64,000 nt of DNA from Prorocentrum cordatum (Eukaryota > Sar > Dinophyceae > Prorocentrales > Prorocentraceae): the NCBI GenBank assembly GCA_963575745.1, contig CAUYUJ010012113.1, positions 859,559 through 923,558 on the forward strand, read 5' to 3'. Position 1 is the first letter of the stretch; each line of letters begins with the position of its first letter. Below are positions 21,806 through 33,199 of the stretch, in pieces. A model generated the notes under the pieces. It was not told the DNA's origin, searched no databases, and saw nothing but the letters and a program-made list of their open reading frames with translations. The translations under genes were made by a program, and so were the position numbers.

Positions 21806-21960
21806 GTTGGGCCTGTTTTCGACCACCACCACCATAAGTTGGAGGGGGCAAGGAAGTGGAGGTGGAGGAGGAGGAGGAGGAGGAGGAAGAAGAAGAAGGG
21901 GAGGAGGAGCCCCCTCCCCCCTTCAACTTATGGTGGTGCTGGTGGAAGACAGGCCCGCCC
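21806..21960. repeat. Inverted repeat around a (GGA)n purine tract
   Basis: The left arm (about 21806-21842) and right arm (about 21915-21952) match over roughly 37 bp with four or five mismatches; the shared core is accaccataagttg versus caacttatggtggt. The loop is a GGA/GAA purine run. Poly-Gly and poly-Arg frames are products of the tract. Confidence 0.8.
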
Positions 21961-22026
21961 CTTCCCACTCCCTTCCCGGGCCCACCGCCCAGAATCAGGC
22001 GATCGCAAACATGAATCATGGGGGCG

Positions 22027-22174
22027 TGGATTAGCGACGGGTCCCGTCTCCATGGGAAATCGCGGACTGTCGCCGCCGAGCCAGGCGGCACTGGCCGCAC
22101 TTTTGAGGATGCCACCTCCCCCGATCCATGGATTGGGCGACCGCGCGCTAAGTCCATTGGATCGCTAATCCATG
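22027..22174. repeat. Second inverted repeat next to the GGA hairpin
   Basis: gcgtggattagcga (from about 22025) and tcgctaatccatgc (about 22160-22173) are inverted copies flanking ~120 bp. With the preceding hairpin it makes two consecutive fold-back units. Confidence 0.6.
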
Positions 22175-22204
22175 CTTGCGCGCCCCCGACACGAGGGTCC
22201 ACCT

Positions 22205-22375
22205 CCAGCGTTGAGTCGGGCCCGTCCCTCTACAGGAGGAATCTTCAAAAATAGTCAAATTGTCAGGGTTTTTTTGTTGGGGGGTATTTTGTTGACTATT
22301 GTGGAGTGTTTTTTTAGTATCTTTTATTTTTCGTCGACAATCCCCCTGTAGTGGGACACGCCCGACTTACACTCC
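22205..22375. repeat. Inverted pair of a dispersed GTCGGGC box
   Basis: The box GTCGGGCnTGTCCCnCTACA occurs on the plus strand at about 22214 and on the minus strand at about 22345-22367, around a T-rich stretch of ~100 bases containing aaaaatagtcaaattgtc. Other copies lie at about 28682 (plus) and 30860-30890 (minus), the latter again preceded by T-rich sequence with atagtcgaaat. Confidence 0.65.
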
Positions 22376-22504
22376 AGCGGGCCCCCGGGGCCCAGGAGGG
22401 GGCCCCGGAGCCCGAGCACGGCCGAGCACCCTCCCGCCACGGCGCGCCCCGCGGCGCGAGCGCGGCGGCCCGCTGGGCCCCTCGTCCTCCCCTCGCCCGC
22501 GGAG

Positions 22505-22735
22505 CCCTCCCCCCTGCCTCGCCCTCCTCCCCCTCCTCCTGCTCCTCCTCCTCCTCGTCCTCGTCCTCCTCCTCCTCCTCCTCCTCCTTTTCCTCGTCGT
22601 CCTCCTCCTCCTCCGCCTCGTCCTCCTGCTCCTCCTCCTTCTCCGCCTCCTCCTGCTCCTCCTCCTTCTCCTCCTGCTCCTCCGCCTCCTCCTCCGCCTC
22701 CTCCGCCTTCTCCTCCTCGTCCTCCCTTGCCCGCG
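22505..22735. repeat. (CTC)n pyrimidine tract
   Basis: Interrupted cct/ctc/cgt triplets. It explains the Ser-, Leu-, Glu- and Arg-rich open frames on both strands here. Confidence 0.95.
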
Positions 22736-22879
22736 GAGCGCTCCCCCCTGCCTCGCCCTCGGGGGGCGGCCGCGCTCGCACCGCCATTCGGGCTCGAGGC
22801 CTTGGCCCCACACCCGCTCCCTCCGGAGAGCGACCGCGGGTGCACCCACTGGCACGCCCGGCGGGCGACGGGGGGTGGG

Positions 22880-23075
22880 GGGTGGCCATGAGCGGGGGGA
22901 TGACCAGGGGGGGGTATCGTGGCGGGGGCCACGATATCACCCCCCCAGGTTTCGTGGCGCATCTTCTGATTTCAATACGTCCCCAGCTCCCAGCCCCCCC
23001 CCCCTGGGCCACGCGCATGCACATGCCGCTCGCCATGATTGGCGTGTTCCCCCCTCTTGGACGCCCCCCTCTTGG
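22880..23075 (+). repeat. Dispersed repeat, copy 1
   Basis: Matches 35776-35945 in the same order: a G-run followed by tatcg or tatca, cgcgggccatgat or cgggggccacgat, a cccca-tttcgtggcgc-like box, ctgggccgcgca or ctgggccacgcg, then cccccctcttgga and cccccctcttgg. Identity is estimated by eye as moderate. Confidence 0.65.
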
Positions 23076-24870
23076 AACCCGCCGAGAGGGGGCCCAGGAA
23101 ACGAACGCACGACAAGACCAAGACGGAGAGGTGCTTCGCCGCACTCGGCCCGCTTATAGAGGTCCTGGCCAGGCTCCGAGACCGTCCAGAAACGGCCCGG
23201 GGCGGACATCCGGCCCTGGGGAAGGAGTCGAGACAGGGCCCCCTTGTCGAGAAAGTCAAGGCATCGGTTTCTTTGAGGCGGGGGGGAGGCAGAAGCGGGA
23301 GCCGAGGTGGTAATGCTCCGTGTTGCGCGCAGGCAGCCCCCATTCAGGTAGTCCCAGCCGTCCGCAACAGTCTCCCAGCGGCGGTCTCAGCTCCCGGCGC
23401 CGCTGGGGGGCCACGCGCCCCAGAGTTGAGGTGTCGAGACCGCCCCAGGCTACACGGGGCGGGGCTGTTGAGGCCGGCTGGTGCTATGTACTCGGAGTGC
23501 TTGTTGAGGCCAGCTGGTCGACGCAGGAGAACGGGGTCGTCTGCGCCGACATCTGCGCGTCAGTTGTCCGGGTAAGGTCGCGCGTCAGCGCCCTTGTCTC
23601 CAATGTAGCGTTCTGCGCTGGCGGCCTGCGTAAGCCACCGCGTGAGGTCGCTCTGCCATCTCGCGTGAGACCCGTGTCTTGTCGTCGCCCAGCTGGGGCG
23701 ACCTGGGGGGGGGGGGGCTGAAGCCCGAAGCCTTGCCAATCCGAGGCTGGGGCTCAGGTTTTAGCCGTAACCCCTTCCAAGTATTCGAAGATTCTTTGAT
23801 TTCTTTGGGTGCGAGGATCCTTTCATTTCTAACTGTTCTATCCTGGGCCTTTTCCTGGCCACTAGGGGGCCAGGAACAATTAGAAACGAGCAGATTTTCG
23901 AAATGAGCACGATTAGAAACGAACGACGTGTAACCACCCCCTGGAAGGATGATCTTCGGAGACCCCGGCAGGCGGCGGACATGGACGTGCCCTGGCCCTG
24001 GGGAAGCGGGGTCGGGGATAAACTTACATGTCCGCATCTGCGGCCCGCCGAGGCTCCTCGAGACCGAATCCCCCAGACGATGCCAGTGGGCCAGCCCTCG
24101 CCTTGCAGGGGAGGCCCCCCCAGACCTGTCCGCGCCGCGAGAGAGGCATCACGACGGGCGGTGTTTGACATGTTTTTCGGCCTCCAGCGAGGGCCTTGCC
24201 GGCCCCCAGGGCCGTCCGAGACCACGCGGGGTGAGAGACGGGTCCGTGCCCAGACGTTTGGACGGAGGTCCACACGTTGTGGAAAGAGTGAGGGAGGGGG
24301 CCGAGGGGGGCAGAGATGAATATACACAAATGCCGGGATTCCCAGGATCTTGCCATGTTTCCTGGATGTTCGTCTCCCCCTCCACCTCCCTTTTGTTTCC
24401 AGAAGTTTACAGGAAATCGACGATTCTGTGTGTCTGTGTCTCTTCTTCCCTCCTGAAAGACACGACGTCAGGTGGTCTGGCAACCTTCGTAAAACATTGC
24501 AGCACCGTAAGAATTGTTGGAAGCGATTATGGTTATTGCATGACAGCGCGTATTGTCGTATAGTCTCTCCTCACCTTCCTTGCAACAGCGCTATAGTGTT
24601 TGACAGCGGTGATTGAAGTACGGCTCAGTCAATGGCGTCTCTGAACAGCACCACCTTGGAATTGCATGTGCTGGGTAATTTGCAAACGCATGGTAGTCCT
24701 CTGATAGCACCAGGTTGCGAGAGGTCACCTATCGGTCCCGCGATTGCAGCCACGGTCCTGCCTTGCTCGTCGCCCGACGGCTGGCCCTCGAGGCGCGTGC
24801 TCCAGTATGGATGGTGTGAGGCTGCGTGTTCCGTCAGACGTGCACCGATGTGTGTGTGTGTGTGTTTTCA
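23076..24870. other. GC-rich sequence, no gene recognised
   Basis: G-runs at 23280 and 23705 and many open frames, none with recognisable motifs. A short AT-richer section (23765-23930) has direct repeats of cgaagattctttgatt-like and tttcatttctaactg-like sequence but no coding signal. Confidence 0.45.
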
Positions 24871-25042
24871 GCGAGCGAGGAGCTGTATAAAATAAACTTT
24901 TTCGCTGTCGGGGGCGCCTGTCCCTGGGCGGCTGGAAAGTTTATACCCCTACGGTGCCACCGAAGGGCATAAACTTTCCAGCCGCCCTGGGACAGGCGCC
25001 CCCGACAGCGAAAAAGTTTCTCTTATACCGTTCCTCGCCCGT
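24871..25042. repeat. Large near-perfect hairpin, 78-bp arms
   Basis: Arms 24871-24948 and 24965-25042 are inverted copies around a 16-base loop. The inner 55 bp (from aaactttttcgctgtcgggg) differ at only about two positions; the outer 23 bp differ at about six or seven. The stem includes ggcgcctgtccctgggcggc and its complement. Nothing similar was seen elsewhere in the window. It could be a fold-back or MITE-type element or a structured RNA gene; no flanking direct repeat was found. Confidence 0.92.
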
Positions 25043-25231
25043 TAATGTTTGTGTGTGTGGCGATCTCCGCATTCGTGGCCCGATGCGCTGTCCCTGCCCA
25101 GAATCCCAGGCGTGAGCAGGCCTCGGCGCGGAGCCGTGCCTGGCGCTCCTCGGGCTCTGGGGCGCCACACGCATACACCCAGCCGGCCGAGTGGGCACGC
25201 CCGCGCACGTCCATGCTGCCGCTCCTCGCCC
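25043..25231. other. Unique spacer after the hairpin
   Basis: Short GT-rich then GC-rich sequence leading to the (CTC)n tract. No gene is seen. Confidence 0.5.
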
Positions 25232-25335
25232 CTCCTCCTCCTCCTCCTCCTCCTCCTCCTCCTCCTCCTTCTCCTCCTCCCCCTCCTCCTCCTCCTCCTC
25301 CTCCTCCTCCTCCTCCTCCTCCTCCTGCTCGCTCC
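25232..25335. repeat. (CTC)n microsatellite
   Basis: Nearly pure cct triplets. It yields Pro, Leu, Ser, Gly, Glu and Arg runs in the six frames. Confidence 0.97.
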
Positions 25336-26479
25336 TCCTCCGCTCTCCGCCCTCGTCCGCCCTCCAGAGGCCTCCGGGGTCCTGTGGGGTTCTCTGCGGG
25401 CTCTTGGTCGCCTCTGGAGGCCCTGGGGGGAGATCCAGTGAGGAGGCCGCGGCTTATAATCACCCCCCCATGCGTAACTTCCAGGATTAAGAAAGCCGAG
25501 CCGCAGAGGGGGCCCCTGGGCTCTGGCATGCAGCTTTTTCAATGGCGTGGACAGCTTTCCGGTACGCGTGAGTAGCATGGTCTTCGCCGCACCAGCGCGT
25601 CGCGTCGCGCGCGCGAGTTTCAGCACCTAGCGTTTTTCTGCTGTCGTTGGCGAGATGCGCTCGCCCCGGCGCGGGTGCCTGCGCTTGCCCTGCCCGATTC
25701 AGTGGGCACTGCAACACATTGCAGGTTTCGCGGATCTTTCTTGCTGTTCGCCGGCTTGTTTCTTCGGGTTCTTTGCGCGCCCCGGCACCTAGCGGAACCG
25801 CCCTCGAAATGTAGGCGGGGCGTGCCCTCACCCGCTTACGTTGTGCTACAGGCTTCGAAGAATCCGAGAGCCTTGCAGCGAACAGCTCCCTCCTTCCTCC
25901 TTCTCCCGCTCGCCCCGCGGCCCTGGTTCCCTCCCGCGGCGCTCGGTCCCCCGTTTGGGAACCGGTCCTGCGATCGCGATGCGCGTCCATTGTGCGAGCG
26001 CTCACTTCGAATGCGCCCCTCCCTGGGCCTTCTGGACTCTCGCGGGGCCTCACTTTTTTTTCCGCTGAGCAAACATCAGGGCGCGTTCGTCAATAGCAGC
26101 ACCCGACGGAGCCGAACACATCGCCTCTGAGGAATTTCCCGGGGCGCCCCGTGTGCCGCGGGGGGCCGGAAAGCGTTTCGGGATTATGTTCGGGTCCGTT
26201 TCGGAAGCCTTCTGTGCGATATCGGGGCAAAAGTGAGGCCAAGTGTCTCGCCTCCACTTCCTTGACCTTCTTTGTCTCGGCTCCCTCGTCTCCTCGACTC
26301 TCCTCCTTCCACGTGCCCTTTTGTGTCGCCCTCCTTTTTCCTGGACGCCCCGTCGCCCCAGACCCCGCGTCCTTTTGTATCCTCCTCGTCCCTTCGTCGC
26401 CACCAAGCATGGGCAATTTGGCAAAGTCTAGCAAATTGTGGGGGGGTGCTTTTGTGCCCAGACAGCATTTTGGGCTCCC
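25336..26479. other. GC-rich sequence, no gene recognised
   Basis: Open frames on both strands but none recognised. The C/T-rich section at 26240-26400 gives low-complexity peptides. Confidence 0.45.
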
Positions 26480-26690
26480 GGCTTTGCCTCGGCTGTCCCG
26501 CGGCTGTCCCGCGGTTGTCCCGTGGCTGTCCCGCCCAGCGGCATGGTTTGCCTCGGCTGTCCCGCGGCTGTCCCGCGGCCGTTCCGCGGCTGTCCCGCGG
26601 CTTTCCCGCGGCCGTTCCGCGGCCGTTCCGCGGCTGTCCCGCGGCTGTCCCGCGGCTGTCCCGCGGCTGTCCCGCGGCCGTCCGTTGGTG
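26480..26690 (+). repeat. 11-bp tandem array (GGCTGTCCCGC)n
   Basis: About 18 units of ggctgtcccgc with ttcc and tttc variants. Eleven base pairs times three gives an 11-residue peptide period (LSRGCPAAVPR type) in all frames. Two stray units recur at 27858-27880. Confidence 0.93.
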
Positions 26691-28867
26691 CGGTTCGGCG
26701 CGCGTCTGTCTGGTTTTCATTCCCGCCGGCCCGCAGCATGTGGCTCTGCAGCGGCCAAGCATCATCTGCAGATGGCCATGCCATTGCGCAGTAGTTGGCC
26801 ACCGCTTCGATACATAGGCCGTTTTCCGTTCTCTTCCTCGTCCCGATCCTTTGTTCGCCCCCCTTCTGTTCCCCCTTTTTTTCTGCCTGCGTTTGTCCTT
26901 TGTCCCTCACTCCCACGGTGAGGATTCGCGAGTCGCCGAACATGTGCCCGTCCGTCGCATGAGACGAAATAAATCCCACCAGCCTTTCAGGCGCAAGTGG
27001 TTAATGGCTGAGTTGTTCATGTTTCCCCCGTCGCTGGCCTCGTTTCCATGGGCGTGGACCGAGGCTTCGCTGAGGTGCCAGAACATCTGTTTGGACACAG
27101 GATGGTTCCCAAAGTGTCCCTGGTGTCCCAACATGGCCTTCAAAACGACGCTACTTGGCTGTAGTTGGGTTGTTTCTAGTTTGCCAGATTACATCGTCAG
27201 GGAGGTTTCAAACAGCTCGTGGGCCAACATCTTTGAATTGTTCGAGTTGATTGAACTTTCGTTGTTGTTTCGCCGCTTCGTCTCGCCCATAGCAATGAGT
27301 TGTTTCTTTGGCACGGGTTTGCACACGCTAACAACCAACGTGTGTGTTTATTTGCGAATGCGTGCGCATGTTTCAGCGTGCTTGTGATCGCGCGTTCGCA
27401 TTCGCTCGCGCCTGAAGGGCGATGTCTACTGTGCCCACGACCCCCCCGCCAGTTTGGCCTTCGATATTCGTAGCTATCTGTGCGTGTTTTCCCGTATGCG
27501 TACACATCTTTACGCGCGCCGCCAATCCCTGCATGCGCTCATCGATTCAAGGCGACGTTCGAATGCGCATGTCCAACCGCACCAGCTTTGCACGCGCCTG
27601 CCTGTGCCGACTTGTCCGCAGTCGGCCGCCTGATCACAGTCCTGCTCGGGCCCCTCCGCGCCCCTGCCCCCCCGGGCGTCGCTCAACTCCACGTCCGCGC
27701 CCCGCTGCGTCAAGAGTCGCTGCCCCAGTGCTGCCCGATCTCGTCCTGATGTGGTCCCCGTCGCTGCGCTACAGCAGCGCCGCCCGTGCGCTGCCGCCCT
27801 CAGCCGCTGTGCCACGGTTGTCCCTCCCTTCGCTTCGGAACTGTGGCCACGCAGCTGTCCTGTGGCTGTCCCGCGGCGGTCCCGTCCGCCGCCGGCAGTG
27901 TGTGTGTGGGGGGGGCCGCTTCGACGGACGCAGGCCGCGGCCTCCCAGACGGGGCGAACGCGTCCAGAAGCGTCGAACCTCGGTCCCCCACCTCGCCCCT
28001 CTCGCCCCCGCCCCCCCCACCCGCCCCCTCCTCTTGCCCTTCCCGCCCCGCTGGGCCGTGGGGAGGGAGCCCCTTCGGACAGGCGCCTCCTCCCAGGGAT
28101 GCGCGCTCCCCGGTGGGCACGCAGGCTGCGCGGCCTTCCCCCCGTCGGGCCTCCTCGTGCAGCGGGCCCGGGCTTGGGGAGGACAGAAGGAGGAGGGAGA
28201 TCATCGCTGGCCCCGGACCCCCTTCGCGTCGTGGGCAAAACTTATGACGGGAGCCTTTTGTCCCGATTGGCCTCTGGAGGCCGTCGCTGGGCCCTCGGAC
28301 CATCCACGCAACGATTTAGGAGGACAAGCTGGTCTCATGGAGCGCGTCGAGGTCTCTGGGGGTCCACGTCGCAATCGAACATCACATCGGGGGTCGGGGG
28401 CAGCGGGCCCCCTCCAGTGAGAATCTTCGGCCGCGCGTGGGGGTGACCCTTCGCCGGAGTGACCTGCCCCGCAGGGGTCCACCCGGCGGCCTGGTCGCAT
28501 GGATCCCCTCTGGTGCCGCGGCCCCGTAGAGCCGGTCACCACACGCCACCCTGCCCTGGGGACAGTGTCGCGTGGGGCCCGATTTGTAGATTGGCGATGC
28601 TCCGGGCGGGGCGCCGCAGCGCGCGGGGGCCACGCCACCTGGAGGACACTGCCTGGCTCGTGTCCCTGGTGGAAGTGTTGAGTCGGGCCTGTCCCTCTAC
28701 AGGAGGAAAACTCAAATTATTCCGGCAAAGCAACCTGACAGCGATGTGTACAAGCATATCTGGAAGCATTCCCCTTAAGATTCAGGTGAGAATCCAGTTG
28801 TAGAATTCTGCTGTTCTCGCAGTCGCAGTCGCATTCGCAATGACAGTCGCAGTGGCAACGGCCTTAG
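26691..28867. other. Mixed sequence, no gene recognised
   Basis: The stretch 26930-27390 is less GC-rich and has a plus-strand open frame (26851-27387) rich in Leu, Phe and Trp, but without a motif. From 27640 the sequence is GC-rich. A copy of the GTCGGGC box lies at about 28682. Confidence 0.4.
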
Positions 28868-29035
28868 GATCCAATGGAATCCTAAGGATTCCTAGGGATT
28901 CCTAAGGCATCCTTAGGCATCCTTAGGAATCCATAGGAATCCTTAGGAAACCTTAGGAATCCTTAGGAATCCTGATTCCTAGGGATTCCTAGGGATTCCT
29001 AAGGATTCCTAGGGACTCCTAAGGATTCCGAAGGA
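28868..29035 (+). repeat. ~10-bp array of TCCTAAGGAT type
   Basis: Overlapping attcctaagg, aatccttagg and attcctaggg units, each partly palindromic. One stray copy follows the 73-bp array (ggattcctaaggattcc at about 30604). Confidence 0.93.
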
Positions 29036-30197
29036 TTCGCCTGCCTCGGCCTCGGCCTCAGCCTCAGCCTGCCTCGGCCTCAGCCTCAGCCTCAGCCTGC
29101 CTCAGCCTCAGCCTCAGCCTGCCTCAGCCTCAGCCTGCATCAGCCTCAGCCTCAGCCTGCAGCCTGCCCTCAGCCTCAGCCACAGCCTCAGCCTCAGCCT
29201 CAGCCTCAGCCTGCCTCAGCCTCAGCCTCAGCCTGCCTCGCTTGCAGCCTCAGCCTCAGCCTCGGCCTCAGCCTCAGCCTCAGCCTGCCTCAGCCTCAGC
29301 CTCAGCCTCTCAGCCTCAGCCTGGCTCGGCTTCAGCCTCAGCCTCAGCCTGCCTCAGCCTCAGCCTCAGCCACAGCCTCAGCCTGCCTCAGCCTCAGCCT
29401 GCAGCCTGCCTCAGCCTGCCTCAGCCTCAGCCTCAGCCTGCCTCAGCTTCAGCCTCAGCCTCAGCCTGCCTCGGCTTCAGCCTCAGCCTCAGCCTCAGCC
29501 TGCCTCGGCCTCTCAGCCACAGCCGCAGCCTGCCTCAGCCTCAGCGTCAGCCTCTCAGCCTCAGCCTGCATCAGCCTCAGCCTCAGCCTCAGCCTTAGCC
29601 TCAGCCTGCCTCAGCCTCAGCCTCTCAGCCTGCCTCAGCCTGCCTCAGCCTCAGCCTCAGCCTCAGCCTCAGCCTCAGCCTGCCTCGGCCTCAGCCTCAG
29701 CCTGCCTCAGCCTCAGCCTGCAGCCTCAGCCTCAGCCTCAGCCTGTCTCTCAGCCTCAGCCTGCAGCCTCAGCCTCAGCCTCAGCCTCGCCTCAGCCTCA
29801 GCCTGCAGCCTCAGCCTCAGCAGCCTCAGCCTGCAGCCTCAGCCTGCCTGCCTCAGCCTCAGCCTCAGCCTCAGCCTGCCTCAGCCTCAGCCTCAGCCTC
29901 AGCCTCAGCCTGCAGCCTCAGCATGCCTCAGACTCAGCGTCAGCCTCTCAGCCTCAGCCTGCATCAGCCACAGCCTCAGCCTCAGCCTGCCTCAGCCTCA
30001 GTCTCAGCCTGCCTCAGCCTCAGCCTGCCTCAGCCTCAACTTCAGCCTGCCTCGGCCTCAGCCTGCGTCAGCCTCAGCCTCAGCCTGCCTCAGCCTCAGC
30101 CTGCCTCAGCCTCAGCCTCTGCCTGCCTCGGCGTGCCTCAGCATCAGCCTCAGGCTGCCTCGGCCTCAGCCTGCCTCGGCCTCAGCCTGCCTCAGTT
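29036..30197 (+). repeat. (GCCTCA)n hexamer array, ~1.16 kb
   Basis: Hundreds of bases of cagcct with cagcctgc variants. It reads as QPQP, SASA or LSLS in the plus frames, which are not genes. Confidence 0.98.
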
Positions 30198-30625
30198 GGG
30201 GCATTCAAAATATGGGACAGGACTTGTGTACTGGGAACACGCATATCACGCAGTGGCCCACAGTTGGGTCCGGGCAATCAAAATATGGTACAGGAATGGT
30301 GTTCTGGGAACACGAAGAACACGAAGTGGCCTACAGTTGGCTTCGGACATTCAAAATGTGGCCTGGGAATTGTGTTCTGGGAACACGAAGAACACGAAAT
30401 GGCCTACAGTTGGCTCCGGGCATTCAAACTGTTGCCTGGGAATGGTGTTCTGGGAACACGAAGAACACGAAGTGGCCTACGTTTGGCTCTGGGCATTCAA
30501 AATGTGTCCTGGGAATGGTGTTCTGGGAACACGAAGAACACGAAGTGGCCTACGGTTGACACCGGGCATTCAAAATGTGGCCTGGGAATTGTGTTCTGGG
30601 AATGGATTCCTAAGGATTCCTTCGA
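30198..30625 (+). repeat. ~73-bp tandem array, six units
   Basis: The gcattcaaaat box falls at about 30200, 30272, 30346, 30419, 30493 and 30566. Each unit also holds gttctgggaacacgaagaac and gtggcctacagttgg. Because 73 is not a multiple of three, peptide copies (WEHEEHEVAY, CSGNTKNTKWPT) alternate frames. Confidence 0.95.
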
Positions 30626-31914
30626 ATTTTTAAGGGTTCCCAGCGATTCCTGGGGCTGTCCAGATCTGTCCAGATTTGTCCGGATCTGTCCGGATCCCGC
30701 CCAGACCCCCCTTGGGCGTCAAGATGCTTTCTTTTGATCCCACTAGAAACGTATCAGCCAAAGCTGGTAGGTACAAATAGTCGAAATAGGTTGGGGGCGA
30801 TTGTTCGACAATGTTTGAGTAGTTTTGGATTTTTTGGTGTATGTTAGTTTTGTTTGTCCAAAATCCCCCTGTAGGGGGACATGCCCGACCTAGTGAAAGT
30901 GCTATTTGCCTTGCTTCAATCTGCTTGCGCTGCAGGGCGAAGCTGCCACCGCGTATCCGTGCAGTGCGCGAGAGGGGGTAATCGCCTGCTCCTCCTGGAA
31001 ATCGGGGATCCAGGATCGCAGCCCGAGGAGGTTGTTGGACGCTTGGGGTCGTTCGGGCGGGGGGGCCTCTGGATTGTTCCATGGGGGCCCATTTACCTCA
31101 AGGAGCTGGCGGTTCCTCTGGTGATCTGGGGGTGGGCGCGCCATTGGACCAGCAATCATCCAGCATTCAGATGTTTCACAATTTCCAACCTGGAGTGCAA
31201 CGCACAACATATTCAGGAACCCGAGGTTGTGTGTCATCAGCGGGCTGGATACGCATGGGACTGTTTGATGCAGCTTCTCATTGTTGAGGCGTTTTTTTTT
31301 GTTTTATGTCTGTTCCGGAAGCGGGGGTGTCGTCTACAACAGCAGTAGTTAAGGGGATGTGTTGTAAAAGGGCGGGGGGTCCTCCTTGTGTTTGAGAGCT
31401 GTTCAAGCAACATCCATTACAGAGGTTGCGCCTCGTGGCCCCGCCCCCGCTACTCAATACTTGCCTGTTTTGACATACGCCACGCTTCCCAAACAACATA
31501 GCTTATGCCACATGGCTTACACCACAGGCATTGTCCAGGCTCAAAGTTTGTGAACTTGTGTGGGGAAGCATGGTTCCAGATGTCCCCCATGACTTGAGTG
31601 CGAGAATCACGTGGATCAAATCTGTCGGTTGTCTAGGTTTTTTGTTGTGGAAGCTTTCTGGATCCAATCTTGTCCAGGGTAAAAGTACGTCTATAGGATT
31701 GTTTCTTTCAGAGGGCCAACGAGTAAGTAGATCCACCGAGCCTTGGAATTGCAAGCCACAGTGTTTGTGCTACAGGGGCGGGTTGGCTGGGGCGCAGCAG
31801 CATGCATGTGTTTGGGGCGGTCGGACGGCGACGCCAACGCTGTAAAGCACTAGTGGCTCGGCGTCCCGGCGCGGGCCTCACGTGGCCCACATGTGGGCCT
31901 CACTTTGGCTAGTT
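30626..31914. other. Mixed sequence, no gene recognised
   Basis: Starts with a short tandem of ccagatctgtccggatctgt type (30655-30695) and carries a minus-strand GTCGGGC box (30860-30890). Two open frames (30881-31348 plus and 31754-31503 minus) have balanced composition but no motif, and neither could be supported as a gene. Confidence 0.4.
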
Positions 31915-32110
31915 TATATTATTATTAGCATCATCATCATCATTATCATCATTATTATTATTCGTATTACTATTATTATTTTTACTATTATTATTATTAT
32001 ATATATATATGTATTACAAATACTATATATACATGTACGTGTGTGTATATGTATGTATATATATACACATATATATGTATATATATTTGTATATATATAT
32101 ATGTATATCG
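31915..32110. repeat. ATT/TA microsatellite
   Basis: attatt and atcatc triplets followed by tatata and tgtata runs. Confidence 0.95.
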
Positions 32111-32149
32111 GCGTAGGGCCCGGGGGCGGCCCGGGGCGCTGCCAGTAAC

Positions 32150-32860
32150 CTCCATGGGGGGGTGCAGGGCGCCCCCAGGAGCGTCCGAAGCGTCCCGGAG
32201 GGCCCCTGGGACCGCCAGGAACAGTTCGAGACCGCCCAAGACGGCCCGCGAGCGCTCCAAGACGCGCATAGATAGCCTCAGGAATGGCCATGAAGGCCCG
32301 AAGACGTTCCAAGAGAGCTCCATGAGGCCCCGAAGGCATCCCAAGAGGCCTCCCAATAGAGCCCCGACAAGCCAAAATCGTTAATTTTTTTTTTTTTTTT
32401 AGGTTTTTGGCCTTCTCGCTTTTTCGGGGTTCCGACGCTCCAAGGCCGTCCAATAGTCTCCCAAAACAGCTCCAAGACGGCCGAAGAGGCCCCCAAGACC
32501 GCCCCAAGACTGCCCAAGAGACCCCCAAAATCGTCCCAAGACGGCCCAGGAGAGCCCCAAGATGGCCCAGGAGCCGCCCAAGACGGTTCCAGGAGAGCCC
32601 CGACAGGGCTTCAAGACTGCCTAAGCGAGCCCAGCGGTCCCCAAGAGGGCCCCGCGAGGCCCCAAGAGGCCCCAAAGAGGCCCCCAAGAGCCTCCCCGGA
32701 GGCCCCCAGAGGCCCCCAAGATGCCCAAAAATGGCCCTGAGCGCGCCCCAAGACGCCCCCAGGAGAGCCCAACAGGCCTCAGAGAGGCCCCCAGGAGGCC
32801 CACTGGAGGCCCTCAGGAGGTCGTCCCCATCATGTTCCCGGAAGGCGGTCCAGGAACATG
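32150..32860 (-). repeat. Degenerate ~12-bp array (GCCCCCAAGAGG type)
   Basis: Imperfect cccaagagg and cccaagacgg units, interrupted by a T-run at 32385. The minus strand reads as long Trp/Gly/Leu-rich peptide (LGASWGPLG type). The same array resumes at 33200-33740. Confidence 0.8.
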
Positions 32861-32974
32861 ATTCCGCGCCTTGGAGGAGTATTATGCGCCTTCCGAGGCG
32901 CCTTGGACGACGTACGTATGTTTCTATAGATTGTCCTTCTCCCGTGTGCACAATCCTACATGTTTTACGTATGT

Positions 32975-32980
32975 TTCTAC

Positions 32981-33020
<40 letters not shown>

Positions 33021-33140
33021 TTGTATGTGTATGTATGTATGTATGGATGCATGCATGCATACATGGATGCATGCATGCATGCATGCATGTATGTATGTAT
33101 GCATGCATGCATGTATGTGTATATATATATGTATAATAGG
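32975..33140. repeat. TA and TGTA/TGCA microsatellites
   Basis: An atatat tract, then tgta and tgca tetranucleotides, then atatat again. Confidence 0.96.
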
Positions 33141-33199
33141 GAGGGGGTCCTGGACCAGGGGGGGCCTCACTTTGCCCAGTGGCTGTGGTCACCCCCCCG

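Noticed and set aside
22299-23159. Leu-, Ser- and Glu-rich frames of 210-320 codons
   Set aside because: Generated by the CTC tract at 22505-22735; flanks are low-complexity.
26851-27387. Plus-strand open frame in an AT-richer stretch
   Set aside because: Composition is Leu/Phe/Trp-heavy, without motif, splice context or repeat-independent support.
29242-30633. Gln/Pro- and Ala/Ser-rich open frames
   Set aside because: The hexamer and 73-bp arrays read without stops; identical peptides appear in shifted frames.
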